Assembly (NCBI GenBank): GCA_002633005.1 | Contig: NMRA01000002.1 | Coordinates: forward strand, 1,123,628 to 1,187,627 | Origin: Phoronis australis | Taxonomy: Eukaryota; Phoronida; Phoronidae | Direction of reading: 5' to 3' | DNA: 64,000 nucleotides | Shown: piece by piece, positions 46,521 to 60,200 of the stretch | How positions within the stretch are numbered: position 1 is the stretch's first letter | Layout of the letters: each line of letters opens with the position of its first letter | Translations under genes and position numbers: made by a program | The notes under the pieces: model-generated | Databases searched by the model: none | Told to the model about the DNA's origin: nothing | The model's input: the letters and a program-made list of their open reading frames with translations, nothing else

Positions 46521-47890
46521 ATTTGAGGACATTGCCGAGTTGCTATCTACACCCTGTACGCATTACAAACATACTGCTCTTGTTCACCAATCCATCTTTT
46601 CTGATCATTCACTTCTGCTAGACTGATGTTTTATACATGTTTGGTGTCCTGCTGTTACACATACACCTAGCACTGGTTTGTGATTACTTAAATATGCATT
46701 AGAGGCAGTGCAATTGTGTTTATGTTCAAGTGGATTATGGGCACTTCAATATTATATACGATACACACGATACTGGGTCTTGCCAGTGATCAGATGGACG
46801 ATGGCTAATATCCAGAATCCCAGTTGTAGAAATGATTAAGTTATGCGGTTTAACCTGTGAATTGAACTCTTCAGAATATAGTTGCGTTGCTTTTTTAACA
46901 TTTGGCAATGTCTTTATGCAGTAGCTACTTCCAGTAAATTAATTACTTCAAACCCCCTCCCCCCCTAGTGGTCATTAATCCTACATTCCCTGGCACCCAC
47001 TAAGATGACCTCAGTTGGCAGCAACTTGCACTGATGTTTGGACATCTTGGACACAGGCCATGGCTTTTCCACCATCCCGCAGTAAAATAGAAGACTTGAT
47101 AACACTGGTCCCAGTCATCAACAAAAATGAAGACACTGAATTGTTAAAACTGTCATTTTCTTGTCAGCATTGCTTTTTCTAGAAAAAATTAGCTTTCAAA
47201 TTATTAATCCTGGACAAGTCTACAAAATGTGTTAACACAAACTTTTGCACTTAAGTGGAGGAAGAGGGGCAGACTGATACACTGTTAGAGACGTGTGCGA
47301 TTGGTAGTACTCTGCACATTGTTACACCGCACAAGTGTACTCGTTTGCACTTGTCTAGACCAGAAAGAAGTACAATGTACAAAAATATGATAACTACATT
47401 TATTTGATAAAGAATACAAAATAAAGGTTATTCTTTGTAGGCTAATGACGTGTATTGCTGGTATGAGGTATCACTACAAATGTGAGGATGGGCTAAGACT
47501 CAACCCTGTGGATTAAATTCAAAAGAGCTAAATGCATGACACCTTGCCAAAATTTATAAATCGCCGAAAGTAGATGCAAACAAAATCTGAGAAGCAAATA
47601 TTTACAAGCACCTACCTACCTATGACTTGTGGCATGCAAGAAAACTTGTTGAAAGATTCCCAATAAACACTGGTATCTAACTCACAAGCCAAACACGAAG
47701 ACAGATTTACGAGACAAATAAGTTACAAACACCAATAAAAATTTCCACAAGACCCATGATAAAATGAATCCTGCCAGCGAATTGTCACCATTCACACCAA
47801 GACCAGATCATTCACTACAGGAAACTAAAACAATGGTCTATATGTCATCGTTATATAAAAGATAGTTCATGATGGCATGATCCCCACTGT
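46520..47890. other. intergenic, H3.3 3' flank
   Basis: No exon seen. On the minus strand AATAAA (plus TTTATT at 47399-47404) lies about 490 bp past the H3.3 stop and is the likely polyadenylation signal, in keeping with a polyadenylated replacement histone. Confidence 0.5.
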
Positions 47891-47892
47891 GT

Positions 47893-48659
<767 letters not shown>

Positions 48660-48914
48660 TTACTGAAAGTGAAGAAATGGAAATTATGCTTCATGTTTTC
48701 CCAGACAACGTGACTGATATCAGATAACAACAAAAAACAAAATGGCGGAAACTGTTTAACGGCGAGTTGTGTACCGGAGATTTACATCCTTATTTACTTT
48801 AAATTTAACCATAAAACTAAATGTGAAATTGTTTACTAATTCTTGACATGTTGTGGAACACATGTATCAACTAACGTAAAGGTTTCATTCATTTCAATGG
48901 ATGAAATCTCTTAC

Positions 48915-48957
48915 CTTCGTGCTTCTATGAAAACAAAAGCCAAGTCAATTTGTACCG
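48915..48957 (-). other. H3-3: H3.3 noncoding first exon (approximate)
   Basis: On the minus strand GCACGAAG|GTAAGAG gives a strong donor at 48914/48915. The matching acceptor, TTTCACTTTCAG, lies 13 bases before the ATG. The 5' limit is estimated as ~30 bp downstream of the TATA box. Confidence 0.6.
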
Positions 48958-48986
48958 GGCAATTTTATCAAAGTTCGCATAAAAGG

Positions 48987-49117
48987 TATATATACGACTG
49001 ACGTCACATAACCCTATCTGTGATTGGCCAAATAAGTCGATTTGCTATTGGTCAAAAATTCAGTCAACTAGAACTTTACAAGTATCTTATTGGTTGAAAA
49101 CGTGAGTTTGTAATTGG
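48987..49117 (-). promoter_or_regulatory. H3-3: H3.3 core promoter: TATA, CRE and four CCAAT boxes
   Basis: TATATATA at 48987-48994, a consensus CRE (TGACGTCA) at 48999-49006, and four CCAAT boxes on the minus strand (plus ATTGG at 49023, 49047, 49089 and 49113). All lie within 130 bp and are ordered as expected for a strong constitutive NF-Y/CREB-type promoter. Confidence 0.85.
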
Positions 49118-49310
49118 TTAATTTTACATGCATTTGGATCCCCTTAGTTCTCGTCGTAGTGAAACGAAATCTGCAGACTTCTTAATGTAAGCTTTTTATT
49201 ATAGGTTGAGGTAGGATGTTACCCTAATAATTTGTAGGTTTAAGGGTTAAACCGTGGCAATCGGCATAGTCGTGACGTTGGGACAGCTGCGAAAAGAAAG
49301 ACGGTGAAAC

Positions 49311-49704
49311 ATGGAGAAGCCGGAGAGAAAAGACACCAGGTTCGGGTACGCGTCAGTGCTTTATGTACAGTGTAGGCCTACCAGTACGTTTCTAATGATT
49401 TACATGTTTATGCCCGATCTGCGAAAATTGACTGATTCATAGATTATTTTTGACAGTTACAAGCTAATAATTTAAAAATTGCAGCGGTGATGCTTCAGCG
49501 AACAAGTTGGGAAAGGCCCGACAGCAAAGTAATATAGACGATTGTTGCCTACCTCGCCCATCACACTCTAGTTTATTGGCTTGGGGACAAAATAATTCAC
49601 AGACAGGGCTTCATAAAGGAATCAAGTTTTTAATCAAATTAAACGCATTCATATTCACAGTTAACTTGACAGCCGGATTTGATTGTTTTTGCGATATTTT
49701 TTAG
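49311..49704 (+). CDS. possible short divergent gene, weak
   Basis: A start MEKPERKDTRFG at 49311-49345 is followed by a donor-like GG|GTACGC. After TTGCAG at 49482 a frame continues in phase as GGDASANKLGKARQQ and runs to a stop at 49702. Together they would give ~85 residues. The arrangement, head-to-head with H3.3 from the same CCAAT-rich region, is suggestive, but the protein resembles nothing I know and the C-terminal part looks random. Could be a noncoding bidirectional transcript. Confidence 0.25.
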
Positions 49705-51110
49705 TTGCCGACTTCCCCCTAGAAATTGCGCAATGGCACAAAACGAGGTGTAGCCATACATCAAAAGGCCCGCCGGGTGCGGTCTCATACAAGGGAACTA
49801 AATAAACTATAACCTATTCCAACATTATACTGAGTGTAAATTTGGGATACCCTGTGCATTGGAGATTTGTCCGTTACCAGCCAACTGAGTGATCCATGAA
49901 CAAGGGATTTTGCCAACTACCAGGGTCGGACCCCGGAATTTTGCCCTTTCAACCAGAGACGTCTTTGGATCATCTATGCGGGCTCATTCTCACTGGTCCG
50001 AGAAATTTCGTTGAAACAAGTCTATTCAAATTCTGACGGCTGCCTCCCCGGCCGGGGTAACTCTCCTACTTACGTGCAGCGTCGGTACAAAATTGCTTGG
50101 TTCTATGCGGGGACTAATGAGGGGGGCAGATGGCGCCGATATAGGCCAAAGGCCGGGGAGAGCAAAAGTTCAGCGAAGTCCCGTGAATGGTTGGTGCCAC
50201 CCCTAATAATGAATTTCACGTTTCAGTATGAGTCTGTATTAGACTGATATTTTAGGCCTCATGGAACTTTATACACTTATCAAGGGTACGACGTGTCACG
50301 AAACTGTCCAGCTATCATCTCATTGATCAGAAAACCCCGCCTTTAGTTGTTGATAAATCGATACCAGATTGTCTGCCCCCGGGAGCACTGACCGAGCTCA
50401 GTCCGGTAGTAGTAGAGTAGAGGGCGAAGCCCTCGCACAGCTTCGCTCAGTCCGGCCCGTAGACAAAGATTTTATAGGATCTTTGACCTAGGAACCAATA
50501 TAGCTTTGAGGTAGCCGCGTCAAAATTCGGGAGGAAAAACCGGTTGTTAAAATTCGTATATTTTAATATGCTAAAACAGATTTTCGTGGATCTCGATTAA
50601 CGTTTTTTTCTTTTAATTGTTCTTCCAATTTTTTATTTAAAAGTTCCCACGTTTTGAGCCGGCGCTAATTTTTTGGAAAAAAACGAAGTTCACAATAGAG
50701 GACGCTGTAAACAACCGCATGCCCGCGGTACATGAAAATTGCACATCTACCGGGGGTACCAGAGTAAGAAATCCTTGGCTGAGAACAAAAAGTATTTTAA
50801 GGGTTTAACCCCAGACAGAGGTTTGACCAAAGTTACAATTGTCGTATCTTGAAGCTGATCGCGAAAAGGCAGAAAATAAAAATGTCTGCATGCAGGACAC
50901 CACATGGGTCAGGGAATATTTCCAGCGTTTCTAGGGGTCTGTAAAAATGCTGAGGATTTTTACATTATACCTCTGATGTTATACCAAGGCCATGGCCCCC
51001 TTGCTCCCCCCCCCCCCAAATCTGCCACTGGGCCAAACAGAAATGCTGTTATTGTGGAGCATGACATGTAAGTTGCAAGAAGCTATTCAACGTGTACCAG
51101 AACTTGGAAT
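49705..51110. other. intergenic, no gene seen
   Basis: Contains a CG-richer segment (50030-50170, 50370-50460) and, at 50985-51037, an orphan right end of an hAT-type MITE (CATGGCCCCCTTGC ... AAATCTGCCACTG) without a matching left end. No supported exon. Confidence 0.45.
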
Positions 51111-51114
51111 GACC

Positions 51115-51312
51115 AATGTTTAATAAGAGCAAAAATTTCAAGGTGACCCATCATTCCACAAATGGGTTTGTGTGCTAGAAATATTTTTGTGTTGTAAAAT
51201 TTAACTGAAATAAATATTTTACAAGAATAACGTCTAAATAATGCTAAAAAGAGACAAAGAAGGAAACTGGAAATCAAATAAGAGGAAACTGAAACCAAAA
51301 AAGAGGAAAATT
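51115..51312 (+). repeat. interspersed repeat family C, copy 3
   Basis: Shares CATCATTCCACAAATGGG and GGAAACTGGAAATCAAATAA with 905-1105. It ends 8 bp before MITE copy B. Confidence 0.8.
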
Positions 51313-51320
51313 ACAAGTAC

Positions 51321-51477
51321 TGCCTCCCGTTCAGTAACGCTAGGACCTCGCTAAAAAGCAAGACTTCGCGAGATTACGTGAGATTTTGCTGTGCATTCTG
51401 AATGAGAACACATGACTTTGACTAGGTTTTAACTAGGTCCTAGCGTAGGTCCTAGCGTCTACTAAAGGCACGTCTGG
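51321..51477. mobile_element. 157-bp MITE, copy B
   Basis: Same length and order as 12671-12827, with about a dozen substitutions and no indels seen. Ends TGCCTCCCGTTCAGTAACGC and ...AAAGGCACGTCTGG. Confidence 0.85.
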
Positions 51478-53630
51478 TTATGCCATTGTTATGTTCAATT
51501 TCAGAGCAGCCTACATTTGTGCACTTTCATTTCCAGGAATAAAAAACAACTAATAATTTAAACAAAGGGCACCTGTAGCATTGATTCAGTTAAGTATTGT
51601 TTTATTATTGTAACAGAAAACGTTTTGGGCAGAAGAATTAGCAATGAGTTCAAATCTACAAACAGTATGACATCATTCTTACTATGGTGACACAACTGTC
51701 TAAATTGTAGTGCAAGACATATTTAAAACCAACAGTAATCTGGTCAGTTGTAACAAATAAAATTTGGGGTCATGACCCAGAGAGATCACATGACATCAAT
51801 AGCTGACTGACATCAATTGGAATTTGCAGGCACAGTTCTACAAGCCTCTCAAAATTTTATGAAACCTTAAGATCCAGAAATAAAGAATCTCCATCTTAAA
51901 ACATGTGTCCCTCTTGGCAATGAATTCTTAAAACGAGCTTATCCCAACTGAACTATCTCCTGTCGTCATAAAATCCTACTGAAAACTATTACCAAGAATG
52001 TATGCCACACAGCCTCCCAGACAACTTCATGTTATGTAATACTGACAAACAGACAACCTGCCAATATTTCTCACCTGATAACATGCTTACCTTGGAACTC
52101 TATATAGCAAATAAATTTATTCCCAACTAAATCATAATTGTCGATCAAACCATAGATCAAATCCAGTACTTAACTTATCAGACAGTTCAACACTAAGCTT
52201 TGCAAAGTGTCCCACTTGAAAAAGTCCATGGAGAAACATGCCTGATATGAAGACTTGGTCTGCAACACTTCCTTATCAATCCTCTGTTAATATCTTATTA
52301 CATAATATTTTGTTAATTATATTCGTATAATAGGGGAAATCAAACACAACGATGCCATCAAGTAATCTGCCAACAATCTCACATACCTGAAACCTTCCTC
52401 AGAACAGTAACAACCTATACATATCACAATCCTAAAACTTTTAATTATAAAATGTACTGCAGCGAATATAGTAGCAAAAATAAATACTCAAAACAATCAA
52501 CCATAATGATAAAACAATGTGACCAAACAATGGTCCAGGCCAAGTACGTCTTTCAAAAACCAACATTTCTTGCACAAGTAAACCTGCCATGTCCGCTGAG
52601 AAATGTCTTACATCTCAAACAACAAACTCAGTAATGTACATTGGTTTCAAATATTAAACTGGTTTGAGGTGATGCCATAATAATTCGCATTGACAGATTT
52701 GATGATCAAGTGATTCATTTGATTCACTACTAAATTCGTGCTAGATAATGTTAAAAGCCAGTTTGCAAATTCTTCCATCACTTAGCTGCTTTCCACGATG
52801 CGTTTACTGGTAAAAATGTGCACATATTTATAAAAACTCACTGACATTCAAGCCGACTGCGAATTTCACTTTTGATGTTCAGTTACAGTTCTGTCCTCTA
52901 AGGCTCAAAAAGCTGTCTCAATAACTCGATAAGCTCCAGGAAGGCAAACATAAATCTATGGACAATGAATTTTGTCATGCTTTCAACGAATTTCTTTGTT
53001 CAGTGTTATGTAAGGCCTTGCTGACATGTCTGTGTATTTATCCAAGGATCTACAAACTGGAAGTTTTAGATCCACAAAAGTATATGTTGTACGTAAGTAG
53101 AAATGCTGAAGAATCTGATTTTTTACTTTTTCACCAATTTGCCATCAATTGGGTCGCATGATCATGTATTTTTAGTAAAATTTAGCAAAAAGGAAAGGAA
53201 CATTGATAGGAAATAAAAATCGTATTTCAGAAATCCCTAATGAGAAACATCTTAAAATCAATTCCTAAATGTATTTTGGAGACCTGATGATGAAGCGTGG
53301 TACAGTATAGTATCTGACGAAGTTTCAGAAGGATCCAATCAGCTCTTTGCAAAGTCAGCCAAATTGTGAACATTTTTCTAAGGTCTTACATAACCTCAAC
53401 AAGGCACAATCCTCTCTATCAAATGTAGTTGCTAAACCAGTCAGTGCGGCAGAGCTAACTGTTAATCACCAGTCTGTAGTCGCTTTTATACAAGAGACAG
53501 TCAAAAATGGCCACCGCAGTGTCAACTTGCTCCGTGTCAGTCGTGTTTACACACACACTTGCACCTGATCAGCTGTTCCGTGTTAATTGGTCCGTGAGTC
53601 GTGTCTCGTGTATAAGCAACTAGTTTGACT
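51478..53630. other. intergenic, no gene seen
   Basis: AT-rich with short frames only. Nothing with splice support on either strand. Confidence 0.5.
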
Positions 53631-53911
53631 GAGATAACTGTCAGCCCCCAGTCAGTGTGACTGAGATAACTGTCAACCGCCAGTCAGTGGGAATGAGATA
53701 ACTGTCAACTGCCAGTCAGTGTGACAGATAACTATCAACTGCCAGTCAGTGAGGCAAGGATAACTGCCAACCACTAGTCAGGGTCACTCAGATAACTGTC
53801 AACCACCAGTCAGGGTCACTCAGATAACTGCCAACCACTAGTCAGGGTCACTCAGATAACTGTCAACCACTAGTCAGGGTCACTCAGATAACTGTCAACC
53901 ACTAGTCAGGG
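53631..53911. repeat. 32-bp minisatellite
   Basis: About nine units of GATAACTGTCAACCACTAGT plus CAGGGTCACTCA. The five units at the right are nearly identical, the left ones more diverged, so homogenisation is directional. Lies ~370 bp beyond the UNK stop codon. Confidence 0.95.
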
Positions 53912-54280
53912 TAGCAGGGTTAATAATAGTCCTCTCAAACAACACTAGTCAAAATAACTCTGCCATATCAATTTTGCATTTATTCATTTCCTACTATTTA
54001 GACAAGAATGGGAGCTGGCCTAGAGTTAAAGCTCTGCCTCAGTTCGTCTGCACACAGCCAGTCAGGAGCCAGTATTTATCAATTGTTTTTTTGTATTGAC
54101 ATTAGAAACCAACCTTTGACCTGTATACACGCTGCAGTTTCATTCTCCAACAGAAGTGTCATTCTAAAAAACACAAGAGATCGCTCTTTCCATGATTACC
54201 AACAGATGGCAACGTTCACAGGGGCTAACATAGTCCAAAGTACTCTTGGCACAATTTAAAAATCCTAAAAAGTGTGTATA

Positions 54281-57200
54281 TTATAAGGGCAGCACTACAC
54301 TGGACTTGTGTGTGATGGGTCCCCTACAGTAGGGACACTGCCGACAATTGAGGGCACAGTTGTCACAGAGAACACAGTGGTTACACGGCATCACAGCCAC
54401 GCTTCGGTTCCTCTCCTGACACAGTAAGCATTTCATGGCCGAGCACTGATAGACCAGCTGAAAATAAAAACAAGAGACGTACTACAACAGAAACTATGTC
54501 AATATGAATATAATAGATGACTTGTGTCCTACTTCTACTGAAGACATGGCACTAATGTCTTCAGACAAAAATTACACAAACCCGATATAATGCTTGAACA
54601 TTAGCACCAAGATGACAGTGTAAGTGACAAAGTACAAATAGCCTCACTTGGTGTCGCCCTACGTAGCTCCATTTCATGTGGACACTCGTAATGGCTACAT
54701 AACACATTTATTATTACAATTTAATACAGGACATTTCCCAGGGCTCTCTCAACCTATGGTGTAGTGTAATCAAGGTTTTCAACCAAGGTCGTCCAGTCAA
54801 ACCTCCTTGCAACCATGATATGGTGATATGAACAGTTTGTAAAAGCAGAAGCCACACTTAAAACATACAAATGAAACCATTCACAACAGAAGCTGTAGTC
54901 GGAGGCATACAAAAGTCAACCATTATCTGTGCTCTTTTCTATTTGAACACATCTGTCAAACTTTGATCCTTCAAATGGTCCATTGACGAAAAAGTGGGCA
55001 CCAAAAAGATGACATGAAGCAGATGCAAACAACTACAACTGCCACTAGATGGCACAGCAGTGAACAACTTTGCCTGAAAGTCATCACCATCCTTCACCGT
55101 GTTCACAGAACACAACTGCCAAACTTCACAAAGGTCCTGCAAGCCTTTAGATACAGCAACAGACTGGTTGAATGTCAAGAAAGTGGTAGCTAGAGGCCCC
55201 CCCATATAGGCATACGGAGGCACATTATATGGCTAACAATCACCACGGTTGCCCCATATTAGTCTTGCAATAGGACATAAACACAGCTCACCTCATCCAA
55301 CTTTTCGAGATCATTCCTTAACTGTTGTTGAAGGTACTTTAGCTGACTCAGCGATAACAGCTCTAGCTCAGCGTTAGTCTGCAGACACTTCAGAAATGGA
55401 CCAGCACTCAGACGACCCACTTCAACTTTTAACTTAGACAGCTGCACCAGCGCCTAGAAAATATTACCCTAGTATTTGTAAGGCATGTAGTATCGTAACC
55501 TGTTCTAAGTAGAAAACAGTTTGGGAGCAAAGACCACTGCTATGTCTGGATCCCCATCCGGGGTCACCGCTGAACTCAAAGGGATGGGCCTTGGCTCGGG
55601 ACCACTCAACATGCATGCTGATCAGATAACAAATGTAAAAAGTAGTCTGTTCGCTTAATATTAACATAGAGCCTGGTCTAATTGATGTATCGCAAGCTCC
55701 GCCCCCTAGCAAAAAGTAACACGGCACCTGACAAACAAACAATAAGTTTACCCGACAGTGTGTGGTTTGTCGAGTAAAATGGCGGCTTGGAAACAAAGAT
55801 GTGTCAAGCATGCTGCGTTATGATTGGTCAGTTAAGTCGTCACTCAAAATCCTGACAATAAGTCACTTGGCTCCCAACAAAATAATGTTTTTGTGAACTA
55901 TTCATTTAATAACATGAAAATACTAAGACAGGGGTGTTTACAGTACACACGATCTAAGAGTCAAGCAGATCAACCAATGACATTTCACCACATCAATGTA
56001 ATGCCAAGTATGTCAACAAATAAGTTCAGAGTTCACGTTAATCTAAGGGGCAACACCTTCAATGTTTTGCCGAGTTTGTTTGTAAACTATGAAACAAGAA
56101 GCACAAAAATTCTTGTAACTATTACTTTTAACCTGATTTAAACTTGTACAAAGGTTTAATGTTTTTCAGGTTCTAATTAAAAAATTAGTCACCATGTTTG
56201 TGTGATTAAAAAGTAAATGTTGGCCTTGAAGTAACAGCCCTTAACTGCAAAACAAACTCATAAAGTTTGCTTTTCAGATATTCAAACACTTTTGCCGTAC
56301 CTCGTCTCTCGTTCTTATTGCTTGATTTCTGCTTTCTTCGGCAAGTTTCACTTTACGCGTGGCTTCTTCTGCTTCTGTCTTCCAAGCTTCACAAGCCTGC
56401 CAACGACACAATAGATTACAACATACAGCACATATTGTTAATCCGCCAGTTTCAACCAACCACAGCAGCTAACATCCGTCTTGTTCTCTTCTTACTCAGA
56501 CTAACAGATCTGAAGAAAACTGCTTCACAAAATGCAACCAAGGGATATATCAGCGACTCAGGAACAAGAAATGCAAGGTGTTTTGTGCATATTAACCTCA
56601 CCCATTCTGACCTAAATATATGTGTAGTCCCATTTTCTGCGAAGCTTTGGATAATTATAACTAAGCTAATTAACAAGCCATGTTGAAAAAAATGTTAAGA
56701 CTTGACAGGTTCCTACACTTGCCTGGAGTTTTCAGGCCAAAACTCTAACAAATAAAACAATGTTTTAATGTTTAAACCCTGTAAGCAGAAGCAAGCCGAA
56801 CAGACAACTGCTAATACTACTTCAGTAACGTTTAAATCAACTTACACTTCTTGCCTGGGCAATGCCCTCTTCCCAGGAAGCAAGTTTTGACTTGTTCACC
56901 GCTAACTCGTCACGTAACCTCTGCACTTCACTACCGTACGTTCCATTGCTACTGTTAAACAGGGGTGATTGGCTACCACTGGTGTTGGCTTGTGGAGACG
57001 CCGAGTTGAAGTCGGAGTAACTAGGTGCTGCATACAGGCCAGGATTGGGCTGACTCAGAAACGCAGCTTGAGCCTGCAGTAGACAAGAGTTGGAGTGAGC
57101 AAGACTACAGCAAGAGCATGCAGCTTAACGATGACATGTCTCATTAAAACAGTGAATATTTAAATTTGTAGTAAGCACCACCAAAAGACCTCCTGGAGAA

Positions 57201-60200
57201 CTGTGCGCACAAGTATAATCAGGAAAAAACAATTTGTAAATAAAGAAAACACCAAAACTGATACACTTATAAACAAGTGCAAACATAAAAACCCATAGTA
57301 ACTGCAAATATTATGCAATTGTTATTTGATAGTGAAATAAAAAAATAATAAAAACTGTGCCTTGTTTCATTACGGTAATGTTGAAATACTACCATACTCA
57401 TTTACATAAACAAGAGCAACGCGGAGCATTGAAATGTGCCCACGAATGCATCACAAATGGTGTGCTTTTGGGGGGTTTTGTTTGTATCATCGAAATGGTC
57501 ACTAGATGGCACAAAATTCATCGAATCCGTCTGAAAACCAGAAAATGTCACCGTTTCTTTAAAAGAAAGCCATTTACAACAACAAAAATGGCCACTAGGT
57601 AGTGCAAACTACGAATCCATCCGAAAACGAGAGGATAGCATCATCTAACTAATAGATGTCTATGTGCCAAATTTTATGGAAATCCGTTAAGAACCTTTGA
57701 AGATACAGAGGTAAACGTAAAAAAACAAAATTGCAACTAGGGGGCACACCGATACACCGATCTGTTCGAAAGTCATCGTCGTTTGTTGTCAACTTCATAT
57801 AAGTACATTTGCTAAATTTAATAAAGATCCTTGTAGAAGGTTTAGGAGATACAGCCATGGGAGCAAAAACAAACAAAACTACCACTAGGAGGCGCCACTG
57901 TAGTCGAAGTCATCGGAAAATCGTCGTCAACTGTCTTCCTCATAGTAAGAACACACATGCCAATTTTCACAATCATCCTTAAAGTGGTTTGGTTGTTAGA
58001 GGGGTGGACGCCAAAAAAATGACTCGGAAAACAGTAAAAACGGCCACTAGATGGCGCAAAATGCCTCGAATCCATCCATAAACGAGAGGGTAGCGTCAAC
58101 TCATTAAAAGATTCCTATGTGCCAAATTTCACAAAAATCGGTTGAGGACCTTTGAAGATACAGAGGCAAATGTAAAAATCTAAAATTGCCACTAGGGGGC
58201 ACAGTGGTATTCGGGTTGGTCCGAAACTCGTCGCCCTCTGTCCTCAACCCCATACGAACACACTTGCCAAATTTCAATAAGATTCTGCAAGGGGTTTAGG
58301 AGATACAGCCACGGACGCCCAGACGCCCAGGCAGAGATGACAGCAATATGTGACCACAGATAAAAAAGTGGGCACATAAAAATAGTCTCGCAAAACGAGA
58401 CTTTGCGAGATTGTAATGGTAACAAGTTCTCAGACGGTTTCCGGCACACTGGAGGACCCGCTGTTGTTTGTAAATTAGTACTTCATTTGCATGTTCACAA
58501 TTTAATGAGACTATTCGTTTTTAAACCTGCAGCTGGAGAGCAGCATGAGCAAAGGATACAGCAAGTCAAGTCATGTTAATAGTATTTGGAGAGATTTCTC
58601 GAAAAGTTGAAAATTATCGTCATAATTCATGTTTTATTAAACCTGCAATAGGAAACACAGAGTACATGGTAAGAACAGTGACAGATGGCGAACGTTTCTG
58701 TCAGCATTCCTGAAGCTCTCACCAACATTGCCATAAATAAAGACCACTTTCCATGAAAAGTACTCTACACAGAGTTCAGAATTTGCAGAGTCAATCGTGA
58801 GTTCAAGCTCACACAGGAAAATGTGTGAGGACAGGCAGCAACAGAATAGAAGTTAACAATTGCAATATTTAATTACTTCACTCTTATATACAGTAACTTA
58901 AGCCCTTTTATGTAGAAGTCCCTAAAATAAAACATTGCTTTTGTTGTCTCAAGTATGACAACAGGGTATCAGCATTAAAGCAAAAATGGAAGTTCTAAAA
59001 ACTTTGAAGTCCAAAACTGATTCTTTTCCAACATGCCCCTTTAAGTTCCATCAATGTGCTACATCTCCCTCCCCCACCGCTACATCTCCTCCCTCTCCTC
59101 CACTACATCTCCTCCCTCCCCCAACACGTCATTGTTACCTGCTCCAACTGCACTTCCTGTTTCTGTTTCGAGGGGGCAAGCACTGCACTTAAACTGGACA
59201 TGGGCGAGGGTGGCGACTGTGACAGACTACCCACAGTGCTGCGGGGCGTCTCACTACACGGGATGCTGACCGGGTTAGATGTGGCTGTGCCAGAAAAACC
59301 TGTGAGTGGGAAGAGGCGTAATGACAACTTAGTAAAGATAATTGTGCTTTGTGATACAGTCTAAAGAAGTACTTGTTCGTTCCAAGAATGCTTCTGTGCA
59401 TTATTATATCATACCACTTTAAATAGTGACAAGAGTTCACGTGTTTAATTCACAGTCACAGTTATTACTCCTATCCTTTGCACATATAATGCATGTCATT
59501 AATCTGTACTTATATCAATAGTTAATCATAAGACCACACATGGTAAGCTACTCACCAGCTGAAGAGGAGAAGCCAGCACTTAGTGAACTACTAACAGAGT
59601 TGGTGTCATTATCACCATCAGCCTCTATACTCAACGCTCCCAGGTCAAAATTTAAGGTCAGCTGTGATTCATCTAAAGCATTGCCTGAAAAGAAGGAGTC
59701 AAAGCACTAATTCAACTCAACTAACACGCAACTACAGAACAGGAATTTGTGAAAACAGAACCACCCATAAGTGGATTCATGTGTTCAACCGTACGTGGTA
59801 CATAGGGTCCAAAATCAGTCAGGAAAAAGTCTAAAGTCATGACAATAGACTTAGTTTCGAAGCAAAAATTTCCCCAAATGGATGGCAGTTGGCAGAAATG
59901 AGGATTTGGGAGAGCTAGGATATGTCACTTTAACCTTTGTATGAATTCCTCTCAACAAAAGTTCAATGCCAAAACTGCAGATTCAATTCACTTTTCACTA
60001 CTAAATTCTTGTTTAATTTTGATACAGAGAACGCACTCAAATAAGCTTAGTGTATTGTATCGAGACCCCGGACAGATTGCTAGTGACTTACCTACAACAG
60101 ACTCCACTGTATCACCGGGAGGGAAGAACGGGCGAGCCAGGGGCGACATAACAGTGGATACTGGTGTGGTAGAGGGGCTGCTGGTAGAGCCACGCCCGTT

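Noticed and set aside
49507-49590. QQSNIDDCC as a PCNA-interacting (PIP) box
   Set aside because: The two aromatic residues required after Q-x-x-I-x-x are cysteines.
50011-50247. 78-codon frame in a GC-rich stretch
   Set aside because: No homology or splice support, and composition explains the open frame.
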